64,000 nt of DNA from Diplonema papillatum (Eukaryota > Euglenozoa > Diplonemea > Diplonemida > Diplonemidae): contig JAPJBO010001013.1 of assembly GCA_030068145.1 (NCBI GenBank), forward strand, positions 1-64,000, given 5' to 3'. The number at the start of each line of letters is the position of its first letter. Positions within the stretch are counted from its first letter, which is position 1. Below the pieces are notes generated by a model, which saw only the letters and a list, made by a program, of their open reading frames with translations, was not told where the DNA came from and made no database searches. Below are positions 20,285 to 30,391 of the stretch, one piece after another. A program made the position numbers and the translations under genes.

Positions 20285-21480
20285 TGGACCTTTCTTCGGA
20301 GGCTCACGCACTCAAAGATAGACTTATACGCAAGAGACCCGCAAAACCACTCATTGAGAACCCCTGGGCCAAGAGCGAGGAAGAGATGGCGGTGACGTTC
20401 ATAGAACTCGCCGTTGACTTTGAAGTCGAATCCGGAATGGACCTGCCGCGACGCGGACAGAAGGCGGTTGGGCCGGAAGACGCAGAGGACGGAGAGGAGG
20501 ATGCAGGCCAGAAAGGGGAAGCGCATGGAGGAGCTGCGCTCGCGGGAAAAATGAGGACGCTGTTGGGGATGCTCAAGACGCTCCAAGGAACCCACGATGG
20601 GGAGCTTTTGCCGGCAAGAAAGAAATCAATAGGTTGGCTTCGGCGGCTCGGCGCGTCAGGACGGTGGACGGAGGGTCTGGAGAGGCGCTGTATCCTGGGC
20701 AGAGATACCCTGCAAGCGCTGCGAGGGCTCGAGGTGTCGGCAGGAGAGTACACGAAGGCAGAACACGGAAAGGTACAAGCAGAGCGCAGGGAAGACGGGG
20801 AGAGACTAGGAAAATTCGATTTCAAAAAGTGGTACCCATCGGACGAGGAAAGGGGGCGACGGGCCCAGAAGTGGTTCACCTTAGCGGAACAGGAGAATCA
20901 GGCGGGACGAGGAGGGAGGAGCTCGAAGAGGAACACCGCCCAGGGCAAGGAAGTGTCACGAGGTGCGCCGGAGGCAGAGGGCGCGAACCAGGATACGAAG
21001 GCGGAACAGCGCGCACGAGGACGACCGGCTCTGAAGAGGCCCGCGCCGCAAGCGGCGCGGGCAGCACGGAGTGCCAAGCAACGTAAGAAGGAAGACGAGG
21101 AGAACCAGACAGCACAGCAGGACGCCCGAGCTGAGGCGGCCGACGGACCACAGAGGCGAAAGGCAGAACAGGAAAGGCAGGCGCTGTCGGTACGAGAAGC
21201 GGCAATCGCGGATAAGGCAACGAGTACAGAGCAGCCGTCGCGCAGAAAAGCAGTAAAGCGACCCGCGTCTCAGGGTAAAGGGGCTGGACAGTGCGTACAG
21301 TTCCAGTTGGGTGCGCGCTGCTCCTCTCATCCTTTTTCAACGGCGCCGCTGTCTATCAGGGGAGATGATTCCCATCAAGGCCCCAACAACCCTGCCCAAC
21401 TCAGTCCGAGGGGTAGTGCACATCGACCAAACCTCCCCAGTTTTCGATCTCGCAATTTTTCACGCAAAACCCCCCTATAA
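20284..21480 (+). CDS. Charged, low-complexity protein, possibly retroelement-derived
   Basis: 398 residues from ATG 20284. The opening part (about residues 35-60) reads TFIELAVDFEVESGMDLP. Phrases of this kind occur, to my recollection, after the RNase H region of some protist LINE-like retrotransposon polyproteins, but I cannot verify that here. A stretch with KWYPSDEERGRRAQKWF follows, then a long Lys/Arg/Glu/Gln/Ala-rich tail with RGRPALKRPAPQ (AT-hook-like). No reverse transcriptase motif is present in the neighbourhood. If it is retroelement-derived, it is only the 3' end. Confidence 0.4.
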   Translation: MDLSSEAHALKDRLIRKRPAKPLIENPWAKSEEEMAVTFIELAVDFEVESGMDLPRRGQKAVGPEDAEDGEEDAGQKGEAHGGAALAGKMRTLLGMLKTLQGTHDGELLPARKKSIGWLRRLGASGRWTEGLERRCILGRDTLQALRGLEVSAGEYTKAEHGKVQAERREDGERLGKFDFKKWYPSDEERGRRAQKWFTLAEQENQAGRGGRSSKRNTAQGKEVSRGAPEAEGANQDTKAEQRARGRPALKRPAPQAARAARSAKQRKKEDEENQTAQQDARAEAADGPQRRKAEQERQALSVREAAIADKATSTEQPSRRKAVKRPASQGKGAGQCVQFQLGARCSSHPFSTAPLSIRGDDSHQGPNNPAQLSPRGSAHRPNLPSFRSRNFSRKTPL

Positions 21481-21529
21481 ATCACTGTTTTGGACTGAAA
21501 AACACCTGAATTCACTTGTAATTTTTACT

Positions 21530-21760
21530 AGTGCACTAGTAAAATTTACAAGTGCACTAGTAAAATTTACTAGTCACGGTTGGCAGATAATCACGATTAT
21601 TACCTATTATTAGATTTCCGAAATCCGCCCCAAATTATTAGATTTTATTAGAAATTATTAGATATTATTACCTGGTTCCTGAAATTATTAGATATTATTA
21701 CCTGGTTCCTGAAATTATTAGATATTATTACCAGGTAATAATCCATTGTTACCTGACTTT
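21530..21760. repeat. AT-rich word array, left arm
   Basis: Iterations of ATTATTAGA, AATTATTAG and ATTATTACCTGG, after three ACTAGTGCACTAGT-type words at 21528-21575. It pairs in inverted orientation with 22766-22944. Confidence 0.75.
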
Positions 21761-22765
21761 CCCATGCATTCTCACAGCAAAAGTGCCCCTAGGAGTGGAA
21801 GGTGATCGTCACGTTGGGTGTTCGTGCGGTCAAACCATTCCTTTCACCCCGTTCGCAATTCCGTTTGTTGCTAAGTCGAAATGGAAGGATGCCAAAAGAG
21901 GTAGGAGAGGTTTGAGGCAAGATCCTGGCAGAGGACGATGATGTGACACGTGGGGTATGCGACCTCTACCCGCCAGAACCCGTATTCTTAGGGCAGAATG
22001 GGGGTCTAACTTCATCTGGGAAACCTTCTTTTGAGCACGAATCCCGTTCGCTGGGCATACAGTCCGTTGCATGTGGCCTTTGATGATCGGCATTCGCTGG
22101 AACCCGACCGAAGCAGACAATAAGATCCCGTGTCATTTCACGTTCATCTGCACGCGGAATGTACGGCCTGCTTGTGATCTTCTGCCGGTTCTTCGGACTG
22201 TCTTCTGCAAGCACCATAGTCACGTCCTGCCTTTTTCACCGCGGCTTACCCACAACCGCTTTGATGAAGCGCTGGGACTTGCGGTGATTAAGTACATTAT
22301 GGGGCGACATTAATACAATACCATTGCTTAAAAACACCTTGGCGTCACCGCTTGGCTTGCACTGCCAGGCCACCCAGTCTCTTGCCTGGCATGGATTCTG
22401 GTGTTGTTTTCGTGTTTCTTCTTCTTTGCGTTCGTCGCCATTGAGCATCGTCCGGGACCGTGATGTTTTCTGGGCGGGCGCCGGGTTTTCGCTCACAAAC
22501 TCGCAGATTTTGAACTCGCATGTGAGTTTTGGGCTGAGTGCATAATCTGAGATTGGAGGAACAATCTGCAGATCTTCACCGAAAGCTGGATCTGAGATTT
22601 TCACCGAGAGCTAAATCAGATATTTTCACTGAGTACAAGTCTGAGATTTGGGTGTAGCTACTTTGATTTCTGGGTTCCCTCCATTTTCGCGGCTTCATTG
22701 CCAAGATCCTAGTCCGACTGAGTAGTCTTTCCGGAACCTCCCACTTCCTGGGGACTCTCTACAGG
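21761..22765. other. Interior of AT-armed element; no transposase
   Basis: No ORF with family resemblance. 21945-22045 (GGGGTATGCGACC ... CAGAACCCGTATTCT) matches, inverted, 48095-48195. 22545-22655 has short tandem words (TCTGAGATT, TTTTCACCGAGAGCT). Confidence 0.45.
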
Positions 22766-22944
22766 CGATTATTAGATTATTAGAAATTATTAGATTTTAT
22801 TAGAAATTATTAGAAATTATTAGAAATTGTTACCAGGTAATAATAATTATTAGAAATTATTAGAAATTATTAGTTATTACCCATTATTAGATCTAATAAT
22901 ACGTAATAATCAGGCTAATAATATCTAATAAAATCTAATCGAAT
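22766..22944. repeat. AT-rich word array, right arm
   Basis: Iterated AATTATTAGA and GTTACCAGGTAATAATA words, inverted relative to 21590-21760. piggyBac element 2 begins at 22945, in or at the end of this arm. Confidence 0.75.
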
Positions 22945-23219
22945 CTAACCCAACTCCGACCAACCGGACATATATGTCCGGTTTAATCTGGATTTTTCTG
23001 TAGGGGTGCTCAGGAGGCGCCAAAAAATTCTCAAAAATATGGAATTCACCCATTTCGAGCAAATCTTTTCATTGCCGCCCTCGAATGTCAAAAATTCGTC
23101 AGCAATGACGATTGAAACCAGGTGGCGAGATTGGGGAAACCCCCGGAAAACCGGCTTTTTCAATGCCTTGTCATCAACAGTCGAAACAATCCAGGAACTT
23201 GGGCAGTGAAAAGTACAAA

Positions 23220-25784
23220 ATGTCTGGAAGGAAGCGGGCGGCCACGGATATGGAGAGTGTGGGGTCGACAGAAGAAGAGGACAACGAGGAAGCAGAAGAG
23301 GTGGAAGAGGAAGAGGACGAGGAAGAAGAAGAGGATGAAGAAGAGGAAGAGGATGACGATGACGACAACAACAGGTCGGGAAGGACAGTGCGCGAACAAG
23401 TGCATCATCTCGACGCCACCGCGCTTGGGCGGGTGACAGTGGTCGACTCTTGCGGGAACTGGGACAGGCAACGGTCGCGACGTGAGTTCGGCGGTATCCG
23501 GGGTGTGACACTGCAGCTGCGTGACGAGCAGAGCGGGGTGGAGTGCGGGTACATCGCACTCATGCGAGCGATGGAGGGAAGTTTTGCGATGCCATCGGCA
23601 TTGAACATTCTCAGCTTCGCCCGCGAACATTTCGACGTGCGTTGCAGGAGTGTGGCACGCTTACCGGAGCTGGACACTTATCAGGTATCGAGCTTCTGCC
23701 TCCAACACGGTATCGGATTCCAGCCCAATCCGGAGACAGTGTACACAGCGCTGTACAACTGGGCCGTGCTGAGAGGAACCGGCTCAGTCGAGCGAGGCGA
23801 AGACCGACCCCACCCGGCCAACGTCGTGTTCCTGGCCAACCCGCGGGTTCAGAGCGGTGATCTCGGCCACTTTATGAACATTTTTTTTGGCGAGCCACCA
23901 AAAGAACAGGCGCCGAAGTCCTCCGCAAAGCCTGCACCGAAGCGCCCCGGCCGGCCACCAAAAGAACAGGCGCCGAAGCCCTCCGCAAAGCCTGCACCGA
24001 AGCGCCCCGGCCGACCACGAAAAGGACCGGCACAGAAGCCCCCCGCAAACCCAGCACCGCGAGGCCGCCCACCGAATACTGAGAGCGCTGCGGTCAAGGC
24101 AGCAGGTGCAGCGATCAAGTCCTTGTCGTGGAGCAGCAAAGTCGAGCCCAACCTCGAATTCCCTTTCAACGCCAAGAAGACCGGACCGAATCCGTCCTAC
24201 GACCTTGATGAGGATTCCTCCCCCACTGACATCTTCAGATGCATGTTCACCGACCTGGTGGTCACCCAGATCATTGGGCACATGAGTGTGTATGCTGCAG
24301 GGAAAGAGGGTATCTCGTACGAAGCACCCGATATTGCGGAATTTCTTCGCTGGTGTGCTGTCACATACGCGATGGGGTTGTCCGTGAAACAGGATCTCTA
24401 CTCGTACTGGTCCGTGGACCCTATCGAACAATGCGCGTTTTTTTCTGAAACCATGTCCAGGAAAAGGTGGCACGATATTCACAGGACGCTGCACTTCACA
24501 GACCCCCTCAGTGGAAAGAAGGAACACCCGGACCGACTCATCAAGATAAGAGATATTTTCCAGCTTGTGTCTCTCCAATGGCGGGATGTCTATGCTCCCG
24601 ATAAAGAACTTAGCTTTGATGAGTCGATCATCAAGTACAAAGGTCGTGTCAGCTTCAAGCAATACATGCCCATGAAACGGCATCGATTCGGTTTGAAGTG
24701 TTTTGTTCTGGCTGAGTCACAGACTGGTTACACATTGGTATCGTCAGTGTATACCGGTAAGATTGACACGGATACTAACCCTGGCCCCGTGAACGTTGGT
24801 GAGCGTGAACTTCTTGCAGCTGCGGCTCTGTATGCATACTCAGGAAGGCACATGTACATGGACAACTACTACACAAGCATTCCCCTCATGCTAAAATTAT
24901 ACACCTTGGGATTCCACGCGGCCGGAACTGTCCGCAAAAATCGGAACGGGATCCCACTTTTTAGCAAGTCCCAAAAGAAGCGCGGCCGCCCATCCCAAGC
25001 GGATAAGGCTGCGGCCCCGAAACGCGGCCATTGCCAGTATCGCCAAAGTTCGCCGATCACGTTCTTGGAGTGGGTTGACAAGCGTGAAGTCCGCATGTTG
25101 TCAACACTCCCCATTGGAACAACAATGACCGAGCTTGAGCGTCGCTGCAAGGGGGGAAAGCGGTTGAAGGTCAGTAAGCCAGACATCGTGGTTGCTTACA
25201 ACAAACACATGGGGGGGGTAGATCGCTGCGACCAGTACCTTGCCCGGGCGACACGATTCATGCAGGGCAAACGATGGTATATGAAAGTCTTCTTTTATTT
25301 GCTCGAAGTGTCTGCGTTGAACAGTTTTATCTTGTACAAGCGTCTTGGTAAGAATCGCGGGTCCTTACCCTTCAAGGACTTCAGAAAAGAGCTCATCCGC
25401 GGGTTACTTGCTGACAACCGCAGTACTGAGGACTTCAGCCCCGGAACGCGCACACCTCGGGCTAGCGACCACCCGTCGCGCCTGGATGGCAAGTTCCATG
25501 CCATTCTGGAAACAGACACCCGCGTTGCGTGCAAATGCCATGTTCGTTTGGTCAAGACGAAATATGTCTGCAAAACATGTGGCGTGGCTCTGTGTCCCGC
25601 TCCGTGTTTTACCCGGTTTCACACCCTCAAGAACCACCATTACTACGAGCCGGAAACTCCTGGGACCCAGCGCTTGAAGAAACGAGGCGGCCGCCCTTGC
25701 AAGCAGGGGCGCCCTCCCACACTCAAAGGAGTGCGTCTGACGTATACCGAGTCTACTGATGAAAGTGACTGCAGTGGCCAGTAG
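23220..25784 (+). CDS. piggyBac transposase with AT-hook repeats and an extra N-terminal domain
   Basis: 854 residues from MSGRKRAA at 23220; an upstream in-frame ATG at 23163 is possible. Order: acidic tract (about residues 15-43); a globular segment (about 80-220) with ECGYIAL (Cys109) and GHFMNIFF (His217) that is not part of typical piggyBac transposases; a duplicated 22-residue Lys/Pro-rich segment with KRPGRP(P/R)K and RGRPP (about 225-285); the DDE_Tnp_1_7 catalytic core; and a C-terminal Cys/His finger (CKCH...CKTCGVALCPAPCFTRFH). The catalytic Asp set is complete: D467 (SFDES), D548 (YMDNYYTS), and D668 and D671 (GGVDRCDQ). A further RGRPS motif lies near residue 590 and GRP motifs follow the finger. 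It cuts and pastes at TTAA. The usual length is about 550-650 residues, so the excess lies in the N-terminal half. Confidence 0.92.
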   Translation: MSGRKRAATDMESVGSTEEEDNEEAEEVEEEEDEEEEEDEEEEEDDDDDNNRSGRTVREQVHHLDATALGRVTVVDSCGNWDRQRSRREFGGIRGVTLQLRDEQSGVECGYIALMRAMEGSFAMPSALNILSFAREHFDVRCRSVARLPELDTYQVSSFCLQHGIGFQPNPETVYTALYNWAVLRGTGSVERGEDRPHPANVVFLANPRVQSGDLGHFMNIFFGEPPKEQAPKSSAKPAPKRPGRPPKEQAPKPSAKPAPKRPGRPRKGPAQKPPANPAPRGRPPNTESAAVKAAGAAIKSLSWSSKVEPNLEFPFNAKKTGPNPSYDLDEDSSPTDIFRCMFTDLVVTQIIGHMSVYAAGKEGISYEAPDIAEFLRWCAVTYAMGLSVKQDLYSYWSVDPIEQCAFFSETMSRKRWHDIHRTLHFTDPLSGKKEHPDRLIKIRDIFQLVSLQWRDVYAPDKELSFDESIIKYKGRVSFKQYMPMKRHRFGLKCFVLAESQTGYTLVSSVYTGKIDTDTNPGPVNVGERELLAAAALYAYSGRHMYMDNYYTSIPLMLKLYTLGFHAAGTVRKNRNGIPLFSKSQKKRGRPSQADKAAAPKRGHCQYRQSSPITFLEWVDKREVRMLSTLPIGTTMTELERRCKGGKRLKVSKPDIVVAYNKHMGGVDRCDQYLARATRFMQGKRWYMKVFFYLLEVSALNSFILYKRLGKNRGSLPFKDFRKELIRGLLADNRSTEDFSPGTRTPRASDHPSRLDGKFHAILETDTRVACKCHVRLVKTKYVCKTCGVALCPAPCFTRFHTLKNHHYYEPETPGTQRLKKRGGRPCKQGRPPTLKGVRLTYTESTDESDCSGQ

Positions 25785-26202
25785 TTGCGTGAACTGCCCA
25801 CCTGCCCCGTACCTCAATTTCCTGCGTCTTGCCCGTTATCTCGCCATCACTCCAACCCCCTACCCCCGGAACGCACGCAAAATGACGTCTGCCGCCTTTC
25901 TTCTTCTCTTTTGCTCAAGCCCAACCTAAGAAGGAAATCTAAAACACGCGAGAAAACAAAAGATCAAGGTTGCGGTGAAACGTTGTCGACGAATTAGAGA
26001 CGGTCATAAGCGAGAAGACGATGACAGACTAGTGCAACATCATGTCAAAATTTCGCCTTCCAAGGGCGGCAATGGAAAGATATGCTTCGAAATCGCAAAA
26101 TTCCAGCCCCAGAATGCCCAAAAGAGCGAAGGCACTCTATAAAAATGAAAAATAGGAAAAAGTGGAAATTAACCTGTAGGTGCTTGGTCGGAGTTGGGTT
26201 AA
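25785..26202. other. piggyBac-2 3' untranslated and subterminal region
   Basis: No further ORF. The sequence becomes A-rich toward the right terminal repeat (GAAAAATAGGAAAAAGTGG). Confidence 0.6.
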
Positions 26203-27135
26203 ACTGGATATGCAGCAACAATCTGTGACGATAGACTGCACAAGCCGCTGCAGACTACCTCTTTGCACGCGTCGTGTCATGCTTCGGTCGCTTCTTGCCC
26301 CGCGTACTGTTTGTCTACGGTGCGCGCTTCACGTCCGCTGTTGTCTGACGAGCCCGAGGAATCACCAGACGATTCGGCGCACTTCCTTTTCTCCCTCGCG
26401 GGTAGTGACCCGCGCCGAGGTCTCGATTCCTCCATGTTCCTTGCCTTAGGAGTGAACCAACACTTTGCAACTTACAACTTGCGGAAGGGACAGAATCCAC
26501 CGCAACTACGACGTCACCCCGCAAACCCGCAAAACCCGCCAATCCGGGTACCTGGGGTAGTGTATGCGTATTTGGCCTCCGTTGCTGGCGAATATTTCCA
26601 TCGTAAACTGCAAGAGTGGTCCCAATCTGGAAAAGCCGACGGGAAAAAAAAGAAAATAAATGGCACTACGCCTCCCAGGCCCCGGCAGAGGTGGCCAATG
26701 TGCAATCCGAGGGCCAGCATTGTCGTGAAGATACGTCGCATCGCGTTGCGTTGAGGCCCATTCCTGAGTGAGGATGCAAAAAGCCGTTATCGGTCCAAAT
26801 TTAGAAAATGGGCCGGAGACGAAGCTAATGCCCTGGCCCAATAGAAAATGAAAAATGTCCGCGACTCCCTTGTAGCAGCGGTGTGTGGATGAAACAGGTG
26901 AGACTGCCGACAGCGCTGTGAGTCTGGTACGATGGTCGGGCGGTGACAGCTCGTTGGGAGTTGGCGTCTACATCGTCTTCACCTATCTCCACAAGTGGGG
27001 TGTCCTCCGTGGGGGTCTCGCACCGAGGGATCGTTACTGGAGAGCAAGCTTCTACTCTTATGTCCCACACGACTTCTGTTCTGCTGAGTTTGCCTCAGGA
27101 CAGAACTGCCAGCAAGTCAGGCCGCGCTGACAGCT
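26203..27135. other. Intergenic, nothing firm
   Basis: 26210-26300 distantly resembles the fold-back family (GCAGCAACAATCTGTGACGA, GTCATGCTTCGG). ORFs of up to 163 codons (26263-26754) have no recognisable product. Confidence 0.4.
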
Positions 27136-27336
27136 TCTGCCCTATCAGCTTTTGACGGTAGTGTAGTGGACTACCGTGGCTGTAACGGGTAACGGGGAAT
27201 TAGGGTTCGATTCCGGAGAGGGAGCCTGAAAAACGGCTACCACGTCTAAGGATGGCAGCAGGTACGCAAACTGCCCAATAGCAACACTGCTGAGGCAGCG
27301 AAGAGAAATTGTTGCGATCGGGCCCGAAAAATGAGA
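27136..27336 (+). rRNA. 18S rRNA fragment (pseudogene piece)
   Basis: About 200 bp match the conserved 5' domain of eukaryotic small-subunit rRNA: TCTGCCCTATCAGCTTT, then ACGGGTAACGGGGAATTAGG, GTTCGATTCCGGAGAGGGAG, CCTGAAAAACGGCTACCAC and GGCAGCAGG. Several universally conserved positions are changed (AAAAACGG for AGAAACGG, GGTACGCAAACTGC for GGCGCGCAAATTAC). No other rRNA sequence flanks it. It is therefore a stray fragment and not part of a working rDNA unit. Confidence 0.85.
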
Positions 27337-27394
27337 ATCCACATAAGTGGGCAGGGCGAGGATTACTATCAGAAGAATTGTCGAGCGGTCCTCC

Positions 27395-27656
27395 AAGCGA
27401 AGTTCCACTTCGTATCAGCCACTACGCTTTACCTGCCGACACCGCGTCCGGAAAATGGACATTATATTGATGCGCATCGCATTAAGTCAAGCCTCACGCG
27501 ACCTCATATCAACGGAGAAAAAATAGTGCTGCATTACGTGAAAGTGAATGTGCCCCACTTAATAATGTCTCCTGGTTAGGTGTACTCGCAAAGGAAAACC
27601 AGCGCAAGGGTCAGCAACTAACAACAAGTTTCGCATCGTCGCACGTGAAGAGCGAT
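27395..27656 (+). promoter_or_regulatory. Leader region of secreted-repeat gene 1
   Basis: This block aligns with 59880-60116 and in part with 19338-19527. Shared words are AGTTCCAC, TATCAGCC, GCTTTACCTGCCG, TTGATGCGCAT and, just before the ATG, TTTCGCATCGTCGCACGTG. Conservation upstream of three paralogs suggests promoter and 5' UTR. Confidence 0.5.
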
Positions 27657-30391
27657 ATGCAAATGAACGCCATGGCAAGCGTCGTCTGGTTGGCCGCTCT
27701 GATCGCTGTCGCGCAGGTGTGTTGAAAACAAAATATTAGTCAGTACGTGCCCGAGCCCAGCCCCAGAAGCTGGGAGGTAATAAGGCGAGGGTCACCCGCT
27801 TTTTGGGTGCCCGCTACTAGTGGCTTGACAAGCACAAAAATTTCGGCCCGATTTGATTCAATCCCTTTTCGCAGGCAACCGCGGCGCCAGACGCAGCTGC
27901 ATCCGAATCAGGGCGGACGGGAGTACCGATGCCATCCACTACGTCAATGCCCCCTACACACACACCACTCTCAACATCCCCTCGAACAGACGCATCTTCT
28001 GCTCCTGCGGGGCCCTCAGTATCTCCGCAAACGATGGCCCCAATGCCACCAATGCCATCAAACCCACCACTCTCAGCATCCCCTCGAACAGACATAACTT
28101 CTGCTCCCGCAGGTCCCTCAGTATCTCCGCGAACGATGGTCCCAATGCCACCACACCCACCACTTTCAGCATCCCCTCGAACAGACGCATCTTCTGCTCC
28201 TGCGGGGCCCTCAGTATCTCCGCGAACGATGGCCCCAATGCCACCAATGCCATCAAACCCACCACTCTCAGCATCCCCTCGAACGGACGCAACCTCTGCT
28301 CCCTCAGGTCCCTCAGTAGCCCCAATGCCACCAATGCCATCGCACCCACCACTCTCAGCAGCCCCTCGAACAGACGCATCTTCTGCACCCGCAGGTCCCT
28401 CAGTATCTCCGCGAACGATGGCCCCAAAGCCACCAATGCCATCGCACCCACCACTCTCAGCATCCCCTAGAACGGACGCGTCCTTTGCTCCCTCAGGTCC
28501 CTCAGTAGTCCCAATGCCAATGCCATCGCACCCACCACTTTCAGCATCCCCTCGAACGGACGCATCCTTTGCTCCCTCAGGTCCCTCAGTAGTCCCAATG
28601 CCACCAATGCCATCGCACCCACCACTTTCAGCATCCCCTCGAACGGACGCATCCTTTGCTCCCTCAGGTCCCTCAGTAGTCCCAATGCCAATGCCATCGC
28701 ACCCACCACTCTCAGCATCCCCTCGAACGGACGCATCCTTTGCTCCCTTGCCATCGCACCCACCACTCTCAGCATCCCCTCGAACGGACGCATCCTTTGC
28801 TCCCTCAGGTCCCTCAGTAGCCCCAATGCCACCAATGCCATCGCACCCATCCTTTGCTCCCTCAGGTCCCTCAGTAGTCCCAATGCCACCAATGCCATCG
28901 CACCCATCCTTTGCTCCCTCAGGTCCCTCAGTAGTCCCAATGCCACCAATGCCATCGCACCCACCACTCTCAGCATCCCCTCGAACGGACGCATCCTTTG
29001 CTCCCTCAGGTCCCTCAGTAGCCCCAATGCCACCAATGCCATCGCACCCATCCTTTGCTCCCTCAGGTCCCTCAGTAGTCCCAATGCCACCAATGCCATC
29101 GCACCCACCACTCTCAGCATCCCCTCGAACGGACGCATCCTTTGCTCCCTCAGGTCCCTCAGTAGCCCCAATGCCACCAATGCCATCGCACCCATCCTTT
29201 GCTCCCTCAGGTCCCTCAGTAGTCCCAATGCCACCAATGCCATCGCACCCACCACTCTCAGCATCCCCTCGAACGGACGCATCCTTTGCTCCCTCAGGTC
29301 CCTCAGTAGCCCCAATGCCACCAATGCCATCGCACCCATCCTTTGCTCCCTCAGGTCCCTCAGTAGTCCCAATGCCACCAATGCCATCGCACCCACCACT
29401 CTCAGCATCCCCTCGAACGGACGCATCCTTTGCTCCCTCAGGTCCCTCAGTAGCCCCAATGCCACCAATGCCATCGCACCCATCCTTTGCTCCCTCAGGT
29501 CCCTCAGTAGTCCCAATGCCACCAATGCCATCGCACCCACCACTCTCAGCATCCCCTCGAACGGACGCATCCTTTGCTCCCTCAGGTCCCTCAGTAGCCC
29601 CAATGCCACCAATGCCATCGCACCCATCCTTTGCTCCCTCAGGTCCCTCAGTAGTCCCAATGCCACCAATGCCATCGCACCCACCACTCTCAGCATCCCC
29701 TCGAACGGACGCATCCTTTGCTCCCTCAGGTCCCTCAGTAGCCCCAATGCCACCAATGCCATCGCACCCATCCTTTGCTCCCTCAGGTCCCTCAGTAGTC
29801 CCAATGCCACCAATGCCATCGCACCCACCACTCTCAGCATCCCCTCGAACGGACGCATCCTTTGCTCCCTCAGGTCCCTCAGTAGCCCCAATGCCACCAA
29901 TGCCATCGCACCCATCCTTTGCTCCCTCAGGTCCCTCAGTAGTCCCAATGCCAATGCCATCGCACCCACCACTCTCAGCATCCCCTCGAACGGACGCATC
30001 CTTTGCTCCCACAGTGTCTCCGCGGACGCCACCTAATTCGGCTGAACATTGTTATGATTTGATAATCGCCCCGTTTTGCCCTTCCGGATTCGAGCTTGCA
30101 GCGGACGACAAGCTGAACGCGTGCCGACAAGTACTGTGCGACACGAAGATGACGTTTGGAGTCGAAGTCAGCGGGAAAAACGCGAGGATGAAGTTGGAAG
30201 ACAACGAAGATGGTTGCCGCCTTGTCCCAACGGCTGCTGTGGTACCGAATGTTGTTTGCATACCACACGCATTTGCACCTGCTGCCAAGCAGAAAGATGG
30301 AGGAAGTAGACCCAGCAGCATGCTGCTCATTATCGCCATATTTGCGTTGCTGGTCGCTTTGATTGTCGGCATTGGGAGTGCCTGCGTATGA
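27657..30391 (+). CDS. Secreted proline-rich repeat protein 1 with Cys-rich domain and C-terminal membrane segment
   Basis: Two exons, 27657-27716 and 27875-30391. The 158-bp phase-0 intron starts GTGTGTTG and ends TTTTCGCAG. 858 residues. Exon 1 is a signal peptide of 20 codons (MQMNAMASVVWLAALIAVAQ), with cleavage likely a few residues into exon 2. Residues about 40-735 are Pro/Ser/Ala/Met-rich repeats (PLSASPRTDAS, APSGPSV, PMPPMPSHP), the 3' part arranged in 48-residue units. Then comes a domain of about 75 residues with six cysteines (from EHCYDLI to VVCIPHAF), shared with gene 2. Last is a hydrophobic segment (about 835-858) with no cytoplasmic tail, so either a membrane anchor or a GPI-type signal. 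Expected at the surface or in the wall as a mucin- or extensin-like protein. No catalytic motif is present. Confidence 0.8.
28960..29990 (+). repeat. 144-bp coding minisatellite in gene 1
   Basis: CAGCATCCCCTCGAACGGAC recurs with a period of exactly 144 bp (28971, 29115, 29259 and on) for about seven units that look nearly identical. Upstream, 27990-28960 holds shorter and more diverged relatives. The unit is a multiple of three, so copy-number change keeps the frame. Confidence 0.9.

Larger units (their letters stand above)
22945..26202 (+). mobile_element. piggyBac-like DNA transposon 2, near full length
   Basis: The right end, TTGGTCGGAGTTGGGTTAA (26184-26202), is inverted at 22945-22963 with one mismatch: the left TTAA is CTAA. 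The 15 bp CCCAACTCCGACCAA are perfect on both sides. Length 3258 bp. An 18-bp palindrome, CCGGACATATATGTCCGG (22964-22981), lies immediately inside the left terminal repeat. The only gene is the transposase at 23220-25784. Apart from the mutated left TTAA, everything expected of an autonomous element is present. Confidence 0.92.

Noticed and set aside
23112-23219. Upstream extension of the piggyBac transposase
   Set aside because: The extended frame begins at TTG. The acidic N-terminus typical of the family starts after the ATG at 23220, although an ATG at 23163 cannot be excluded.
27136-27336. tRNA or snRNA from the GGTTCGATTCC box
   Set aside because: The box lies within a clear 18S rRNA match and no cloverleaf can be drawn around it.
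27817-30012. Minus-strand 731- and 521-codon Gly/Glu-rich ORFs
   Set aside because: Antisense of gene 1 repeats. They end where the unique C-terminal domain begins.
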